Below are positions 6,814-10,648 of a DNA stretch of 10,648 nt, piece after piece. How positions within the stretch are numbered: position 1 is the stretch's first letter; the number at the start of each line of letters is the position of its first letter. The stretch is from Butyrivibrio sp. (lineage in GTDB: Bacteria > Bacillota_A > Clostridia > Lachnospirales > Lachnospiraceae): assembly GCA_017996845.1 (NCBI GenBank), contig JAGOGF010000089.1, positions 1-10,648 on the forward strand, read 5' to 3'. Both the position numbers and the translations under genes were made by a program. A model generated the notes under the pieces. The model was not told the DNA's origin. It was given only the letters and a program-made list of their open reading frames with translations, and did not search any database.

Positions 6814-8325
6814 TTATTTTTTCTGAAAGCGGATCACGTTCCAGCTCTTAGCAGGAAGAACGCAGCTCATATGTCCCTTTTCCAGACGGGTTCCATGATA
6901 GGATACAGGAGCAACATTATCCGGATTCTGTTCGGTGTTGACGGCTTTGGTATCATCATGTGTCAGGAGTAAATGCTCAACCAGCTCATAGCCATCATAT
7001 TGCCTGAGATCGCAGGTAACTTCATAATCCTCTGTCAGATTCTTGTTAACAGCAAAAATGGTAAGCGTATCCGTATCCGGATCATCCATGACAACGGAAT
7101 CAATATAAGGTGCGTCACCATGTTTACTTTCATAGGCAGCAACCTTAACAACCGTATTCAAAACGATCCCGCGGCCAAACTGACAGGTTTCCATATAAGG
7201 ATAAAAAATGGTCTGGCGCCATGCACCGGTATCTGAAGTCATGATGGGAGCAATTACATTTACAAGCTGGGCTAGACATGCAATTTTGACACGATCTGCA
7301 TGACGCAGCAGGGTGATCAGCATACTGCCGACAAGAAGCGCGTCTTCAAAATTATAAATATCTTCCAGTTGATGCGGATGCTGCACCCATTTCTGCAGTT
7401 TTTTATCCTGTTCATTGGAATGATACCAGACATTCCATTCATCAAAGGAAAGATTAATAGTCTTCTTGCTCTTTTTGACAGCCTTTACATAGTCACAGAC
7501 AGATACCACTGCACTGATAAACTGATCCATATCCACACTGCTGGCAAGAAAATCAGGGGTATTATCATCTGCGTTTCCATAATAGGTATGCAGAGAAAGA
7601 TAATCGGTCGTATCATAGCTTTCTTCCAGAACAGTAGCTTCCCAGGATGCAAAGGTCGGCATGTGCATATTGGAAGAACCGCAGGCAACACATTCAATGT
7701 CCGGATCTACAAATTTCATGATACGGCCGGCTTCTGCAGCGGTACGGCCGTATTCTGCAGCGGTTTTATGTCCCATCTGCCAAGGACCGTCCATTTCATT
7801 TCCAAGACACCACAGTTTGATATTAAAAGGATCTTTGGCGCCATTTTTGATACGCATATCACTATAGTAAGAACCGGATTTTACGTTACAGTATTCAATC
7901 AGATTCTTGGCATCTTCAATTCCGCGCGTGCCAAGGTTTACTGCCATCATTGCCTGTGTATCGGCTTTTTTGGTCCAGTTCATAAACTCATGCAGACCGA
8001 ACTCATTGGTTTCAATTACATTCCAGGCAGGATCAATTCTGTGGGGACGATCGGAAACAGGACCAACACTGTCTTCCCAGTGGAAGCCGGATACAAAGTT
8101 TCCGCCTGGATAACGGACAACGGGAACACCAATTTCCCTGATCAGTTTTATTGTATCTTTGCGAAGACCGTCCTTGTCTGCAAATTTGCTGCCCGGTTGA
8201 TAGATTCCTTCATAAACCGCGCGACCCAGATGTTCGATAAAGGAGCTGTAGATGCGCTTGTCGACTTCGCTGATGGTGATGTTACGATCAATGCAGATTT
8301 CCGCTTTTTGCAATTTTTTTGCCAT
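6814..8325 (-). CDS. abfA: Alpha-L-arabinofuranosidase, glycoside hydrolase family 51
   Basis: This 503-residue enzyme releases terminal alpha-L-arabinofuranosyl residues from arabinan or arabinoxylan oligosaccharides. It has the GH51 (beta/alpha)8 barrel. Marks include FIEHLGRAVYEGIY (29-42), RYPGGNFVSGFHWED (71-85), the acid/base Glu177 in WCLGNEMDGPWQ and the nucleophile Glu296 in FDEWNVWY. The positions 177 and 296 agree closely with 175 and 294 in Geobacillus AbfA. The C-terminal beta domain runs to the end. There is no signal peptide, so it acts inside the cell on imported oligosaccharides. ATG 8325 has a GAGG site about 7 bases upstream. The gene is divergent from an AraC-type regulator, which probably controls it, and has its own strong terminator. 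The leader is unusual (tandem repeats and a possible leader ORF). The length and all key residues are intact. Confidence 0.96.
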   Translation of the reverse strand: MAKKLQKAEICIDRNITISEVDKRIYSSFIEHLGRAVYEGIYQPGSKFADKDGLRKDTIKLIREIGVPVVRYPGGNFVSGFHWEDSVGPVSDRPHRIDPAWNVIETNEFGLHEFMNWTKKADTQAMMAVNLGTRGIEDAKNLIEYCNVKSGSYYSDMRIKNGAKDPFNIKLWCLGNEMDGPWQMGHKTAAEYGRTAAEAGRIMKFVDPDIECVACGSSNMHMPTFASWEATVLEESYDTTDYLSLHTYYGNADDNTPDFLASSVDMDQFISAVVSVCDYVKAVKKSKKTINLSFDEWNVWYHSNEQDKKLQKWVQHPHQLEDIYNFEDALLVGSMLITLLRHADRVKIACLAQLVNVIAPIMTSDTGAWRQTIFYPYMETCQFGRGIVLNTVVKVAAYESKHGDAPYIDSVVMDDPDTDTLTIFAVNKNLTEDYEVTCDLRQYDGYELVEHLLLTHDDTKAVNTEQNPDNVAPVSYHGTRLEKGHMSCVLPAKSWNVIRFQKK

Positions 8326-8333
8326 ATTATGCC

Positions 8334-8429
8334 TCAGGCTGCGACGGGGATTGGAAGGAGCAGCGGATTATGGCTGCAGGATTGTGCGCAGCGGCAATCC
8401 CGGTTTTTCAGAAAGCAGGTGAAAAACAT
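8334..8429 (-). CDS. Possible 31-codon Cys-rich leader ORF upstream of abfA
   Basis: An open frame on the minus strand starts at ATG 8429 and ends at TGA 8334-8336. That stop is part of the TGAGG ribosome binding site of the arabinofuranosidase gene. The 31-residue product begins MFFTCFLKN, contains four cysteines (residues 5, 12, 14 and 18) and ends in a hydrophobic PLLLPIPVAA. The stop position would allow translational coupling. Against it, the AGGA before the ATG is too close for a good ribosome binding site and no homologue is recognised. Most of the ORF coincides with the GC-rich repeat segment, so the open frame could be a by-product of structured leader DNA. Confidence 0.2.
   Translation of the reverse strand: MFFTCFLKNRDCRCAQSCSHNPLLLPIPVAA
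8347..8401 (-). repeat. Tandem repeats and competing stems in the abfA leader
   Basis: On the minus (transcript) strand the module CCGCTGC then CAATCC occurs twice: plus-strand 8379-8394 with a 3-base spacer and 8348-8366 with a 6-base spacer. The preceding GGATTG/GGGATTG (plus-strand 8395-8401) can pair with the near CAATCC (8379-8384, 6 bp, 10-base loop) or with the far CAATCCC (8347-8353, 7 bp), but not both. The segment is far richer in GC than its surroundings and ends shortly before the abfA ribosome binding site. This is compatible with a structured regulatory leader, but no known riboswitch class is recognised. Confidence 0.4.
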
Positions 8430-8458
8430 TTCCTTATGTTTACAGGTATAATGATATT

Positions 8459-8534
8459 ACTTTTTGTATCTTTATCATAATAATTTATGGCATAATTTTA
8501 AATATATATTTCTCCGAATATATTGACTTTTTGT
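8459..8534. promoter_or_regulatory. abfA-araC divergent control region with ACTTTTTGT direct repeats
   Basis: In this very AT-rich region the 9-mer ACTTTTTGT occurs at 8459-8467 and again at 8526-8534, 67 bp apart in the same orientation. AraC-family activators typically bind paired direct repeats near weak promoters, so these are candidate sites. No convincing -35/-10 pair for the arabinofuranosidase was found on the minus strand, which would fit an activator-dependent promoter. Chance in AT-rich DNA cannot be excluded. Confidence 0.3.
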
Positions 8535-8545
8535 CCGGTTTATAT

Positions 8546-8575
8546 TTGGATATTAATATGAAAATAAGCTATAAT
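8546..8575 (+). promoter_or_regulatory. Promoter for the AraC-family regulator gene
   Basis: A perfect TATAAT -10 box at 8570-8575 is preceded by a weak TTGGAT -35-like box (8546-8551) with an 18-base spacer. It would give a leader of roughly 140 bases before the regulator's ATG at 8724. A better -35 match, TTGACT at 8523-8528, is too far away to pair with this -10. Confidence 0.5.
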
Positions 8576-8618
8576 AAAACAAAAACAGAAATATTGAAAG
8601 AAATAAAATTGATTTTTA

Positions 8619-8636
8619 ATCTGAATCAGTTCAGAT
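8619..8636 (+). promoter_or_regulatory. 7-bp inverted repeat in the araC leader
   Basis: ATCTGAA (8619-8625) and TTCAGAT (8630-8636) form a perfect inverted repeat around TCAG. It lies about 45 bp after the TATAAT box and 88 bp before the regulator's ATG. It could be an operator for autoregulation or a small hairpin in the leader RNA. The stem alone is too short to call a terminator, and no U-tract follows. Confidence 0.3.
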
Positions 8637-8723
8637 AAGGGCAGTCGTATTCTGTTTAAAATGAGTTCTGTTTTATAAAGATAAAATGCAGAAAAGAAAA
8701 ACAGAAGGCAGAAGGAGAGAGGG

Positions 8724-9542
8724 ATGTTTCAGGCAGGTTATTGCGGATACAATATACATAATCCGGATCAGGATATCATCTATCGTCCGGAAGGAAGCGG
8801 AAATTATCTTTTTTTGCTGATTACTTCTGAAATGGAATTCTTTTTTCCACAAAATCAGGGAACGACTGGACCATACAAAAAGAGTGAATTATACAGCGTT
8901 ATGGCAAAGCCCGGAACCTGTATCCTTTATACGCCGGGTTTCATACAGCATTACCGCGCAACGGGTACCTTTACCAATTCTTATGTGCATTTCTCCTGTC
9001 AGAAGAAGGAAGCAGAACAATATCAGATACCACATAACAGGTTGTTCTGTCCGTCAGGGCAGGAAGAACTGGGGCAGATTCTGCGACAGATTCAATATGA
9101 ATATCGCAACAGGCAGCAGCACAGTGAGGAGATGACGGATCTGCTGATCAGAAGACTTCTGATCGAAACAGAGCGAAATATCACACAACATTTTGGTATA
9201 TTGCAACAATCCGAACTTTACGACAGTATGTCCAGTATCCGGGTGAGAATGCTCAGTTACTGTTATGAAGAGTGGGATATGGAGAAACTGTGTAAGATGG
9301 TGCACCTTGGCAGGAGCCAGTTCTATTACTATTATAAAAAGTTTTTTTTTACATCACCCAAAGAAGAACTTTTACAGGCAAGAATTGACCGGGCAAAGTA
9401 TTTGCTTACCAATAGAAAACTTAGAATTAATGAAGTTGCCGAGCAAAGCGGGTTCAAAAATATTTATCATTTTACCCGATATTTTAAAAAAGAATGCGGG
9501 GTGACCCCCAGCAAATATTTGATGCAGCAGATAGTAAAATAG
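8724..9542 (+). CDS. AraC family transcriptional regulator
   Basis: This is a 272-residue regulator with an N-terminal cupin-like sensing domain (about residues 15-110) and a C-terminal AraC/XylS DNA-binding domain (about 174-270). The first helix-turn-helix is near 186-206 (MEKLCKMVHLGRSQFYYYYKK). The second is near 234-255, with the family signature AEQSGFKNIYHFTRYFKKECGVTPSKY. In the N-terminal domain, KPGTCILYTPGFIQHY (62-77) resembles the sugar-binding AraC-type fold in which ligand binding alters DNA contacts. AGAAGGAGAGAGGG just before the ATG is a strong ribosome binding site. The gene is divergent from the GH51 arabinofuranosidase gene across a 398-bp region, so it most likely activates that gene in response to arabinose or an arabino-oligosaccharide; the ligand is inferred from context only. 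No terminator follows, so it is probably cotranscribed with the hydrolase gene 57 bp downstream. Confidence 0.92.
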   Translation: MFQAGYCGYNIHNPDQDIIYRPEGSGNYLFLLITSEMEFFFPQNQGTTGPYKKSELYSVMAKPGTCILYTPGFIQHYRATGTFTNSYVHFSCQKKEAEQYQIPHNRLFCPSGQEELGQILRQIQYEYRNRQQHSEEMTDLLIRRLLIETERNITQHFGILQQSELYDSMSSIRVRMLSYCYEEWDMEKLCKMVHLGRSQFYYYYKKFFFTSPKEELLQARIDRAKYLLTNRKLRINEVAEQSGFKNIYHFTRYFKKECGVTPSKYLMQQIVK

Positions 9543-9599
9543 ATTATAATGAATATGACTCTGATATAAACAGTATTCGGGATAAGGAGGCTTGGCGGA

Positions 9600-10526
9600 A
9601 TGGGAAAAAAATCCAGGTTCTTATTACTGAGTCTGCTTTCTGCGGCAGCAGGCGGCGGAATCCTGATCGGTAATGGAATTTATAAACAGGCAGCAATACC
9701 ACAGCAGCATACGGATGATGATAAGGACGATTCTTTAGAGATTACAAACGGAAGAATGTGGGTCAGAAATCATCAGGATCACAGAGACATTTACATTGAT
9801 GCAATCGATCACCTGAGACTGCATGCAACTTATATTCCGGCACAGACAGAATCACATCGTTATGCACTTTGCATTCACGGAGCTTACGACAACAGCGAAA
9901 GCGTAGGAATATATGCCAGACATTATTATGAAAAAGGTCTGAATGTATTGCTTCCGGATCTTCGCGGATTTGGCAAAAGTGAAGGCAAGTATGTCGGGTA
10001 TGGGGTAGATGACCGGTTTGATATCATTGAATGGATTTACTGGATCATTCGCAGAGACCCGCAGGCGAAAATCATTCTGCATGGTGTTTCCATGGGAGCC
10101 GCGACCACACTGATGGTTTCCGGAGAACATTTACCCGAGAATGTGATTGCTGCCATTTCTGACAGTGCATATACTTCGGCAGAGGAAGAGTTTGCAGATG
10201 TATATGAGCGCTCGGAGAATCGGATATTGCCAACCAAAATGATAATTATGCTTGCCCGTTTTGAAATTCTGATGCGCGCCGGTTACGATATCCGCGATGC
10301 AAGACCGATTGAGGCCGTTAAGAATGCAGCGGTACCGATTTTATTTATGCATGGGGACTCGGATAAAATGGTCAGTCCGGAGATGTGTCAGCGTCTGTAT
10401 GATGCCGCAGAGTGTCCGAAAGAATATTGTATGTTTCTTGGGGCAGATCACGTTGCATGTGTAACGACAGAACCGGAAAAATATTGGAATAAGATTCAGC
10501 ATTTTCTTGAAAAAGTGCAGTTTTAA
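9600..10526 (+). CDS. Membrane-anchored alpha/beta hydrolase
   Basis: This 308-residue protein has a positively charged N terminus and one hydrophobic segment (about residues 7-29), a signal anchor without a clear lipobox or cleavage site, followed by an acidic DDDKDD linker (39-44). The rest is an alpha/beta-hydrolase domain. CIHG (91-94) provides the oxyanion region, PDLRGFGKSEGK (119-130) is the loop typical of this group, GVSMGA (162-167) carries the nucleophile Ser164, HGDSDKMV (251-258) the acid Asp255, and GADHV (281-285) the base His284. The triad is intact. The pattern resembles YqkD-like serine hydrolases of Firmicutes; the true substrate is unknown. AAGGAGG lies 9 bases before the ATG. 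The gene follows the AraC regulator gene by 57 bp with no terminator between, so a role linked to glycan use (for example removing esters from arabinoxylan fragments) is possible but speculative. Confidence 0.9.
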   Translation: MGKKSRFLLLSLLSAAAGGGILIGNGIYKQAAIPQQHTDDDKDDSLEITNGRMWVRNHQDHRDIYIDAIDHLRLHATYIPAQTESHRYALCIHGAYDNSESVGIYARHYYEKGLNVLLPDLRGFGKSEGKYVGYGVDDRFDIIEWIYWIIRRDPQAKIILHGVSMGAATTLMVSGEHLPENVIAAISDSAYTSAEEEFADVYERSENRILPTKMIIMLARFEILMRAGYDIRDARPIEAVKNAAVPILFMHGDSDKMVSPEMCQRLYDAAECPKEYCMFLGADHVACVTTEPEKYWNKIQHFLEKVQF

Positions 10527-10562
10527 AACCGGATACGTTTCCGGAAAATAAAAGTAATCAAA

Positions 10563-10602
10563 AAAAAGCAGAATGATGCAGAAATGCAGGATTCTGCTTT
10601 TT
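10563..10602 (+). terminator. Rho-independent terminator after the hydrolase gene
   Basis: A perfect 12-bp stem, AAAAAGCAGAAT (10563-10574) and ATTCTGCTTTTT (10591-10602), has a 16-base loop and starts 36 bases after the hydrolase stop. The run of T closing the stem serves as the U-tract, and the leading A run would allow use in the other direction too. A smaller hairpin, CCGGA/TCCGG (10529-10544), lies between it and the stop codon. Nothing further is seen to the end of the window. Confidence 0.88.
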
Positions 10603-10648
10603 ATATGCATGTCCGATACAAAAAATAATTTAAAAAAACAGAATATTG

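Noticed and set aside
6691..6972. A 93-codon plus-strand frame across the abfA terminator
   Set aside because: It runs through the terminator hairpin and into antisense of the abfA 3' end. It has no ribosome binding site and no family resemblance.
7300..8451. A 383-codon open frame on the plus strand opposite abfA
   Set aside because: It lies almost entirely antisense to the intact GH51 gene, has no recognisable domain and no good ribosome binding site. Its length follows from the codon use of the real gene.
10529..10544. CCGGA/TCCGG hairpin as the main terminator of the hydrolase gene
   Set aside because: The stem has only 5 bp and is followed by A-rich sequence, not T. The hairpin at 10563-10602 is the better terminator.

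Overview
The window looks like chromosomal DNA from a low-to-moderate GC Firmicute, most likely a gut-type clostridium (Lachnospiraceae-like). This rests on the strong AGGAG-type ribosome binding sites, AT-rich spacers, TATAAT-like promoters and the gene families present. Genus assignment is inference. No rRNA, tRNA, CRISPR array, phage gene or insertion sequence is visible.

Layout. (1) Positions 1-643, plus strand: the C-terminal part of an ABC-2-type permease-like membrane protein, which appears to be a decayed remnant. (2) Positions 664-6573, minus strand, read from right to left: an MBOAT O-acyltransferase, an SGNH/DltD-like membrane-anchored partner, exodeoxyribonuclease III, an AEC-family transporter and a CLC-type fluoride/proton antiporter. 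The gaps are 127, 24, 59 and 51 bp. There is one good promoter upstream of the MBOAT gene and no clear internal terminator, so these five may form one directon. (3) Positions 6814-8325, minus strand: an intracellular GH51 alpha-L-arabinofuranosidase closed by a strong hairpin terminator. (4) Positions 8326-8723: a divergent regulatory region. (5) Positions 8724-10526, plus strand: an AraC-family regulator and a membrane-anchored alpha/beta hydrolase, closed by a second terminator.

How the genes work together. The arabinofuranosidase and the divergent AraC regulator form a typical local control pair for using arabinose-containing oligosaccharides. The MBOAT and SGNH proteins resemble the two-part machinery that O-acylates cell-surface polysaccharides: a membrane protein passes an acyl group to an extracytoplasmic transferase. 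ExoIII (DNA repair), the AEC carrier and the fluoride exporter have no obvious link to that job and look like a housekeeping and stress tail.

Most genes belong to well-known families, and I see no convincing new multi-gene defence or mobile system. The points most worth checking are in the non-coding DNA: the leader of the arabinofuranosidase gene (tandem repeats, competing stems and a possible 31-codon Cys-rich leader ORF ending in the gene's own ribosome binding site), a tandem repeat upstream of the MBOAT promoter, and a duplicated element in the MBOAT-SGNH gap.
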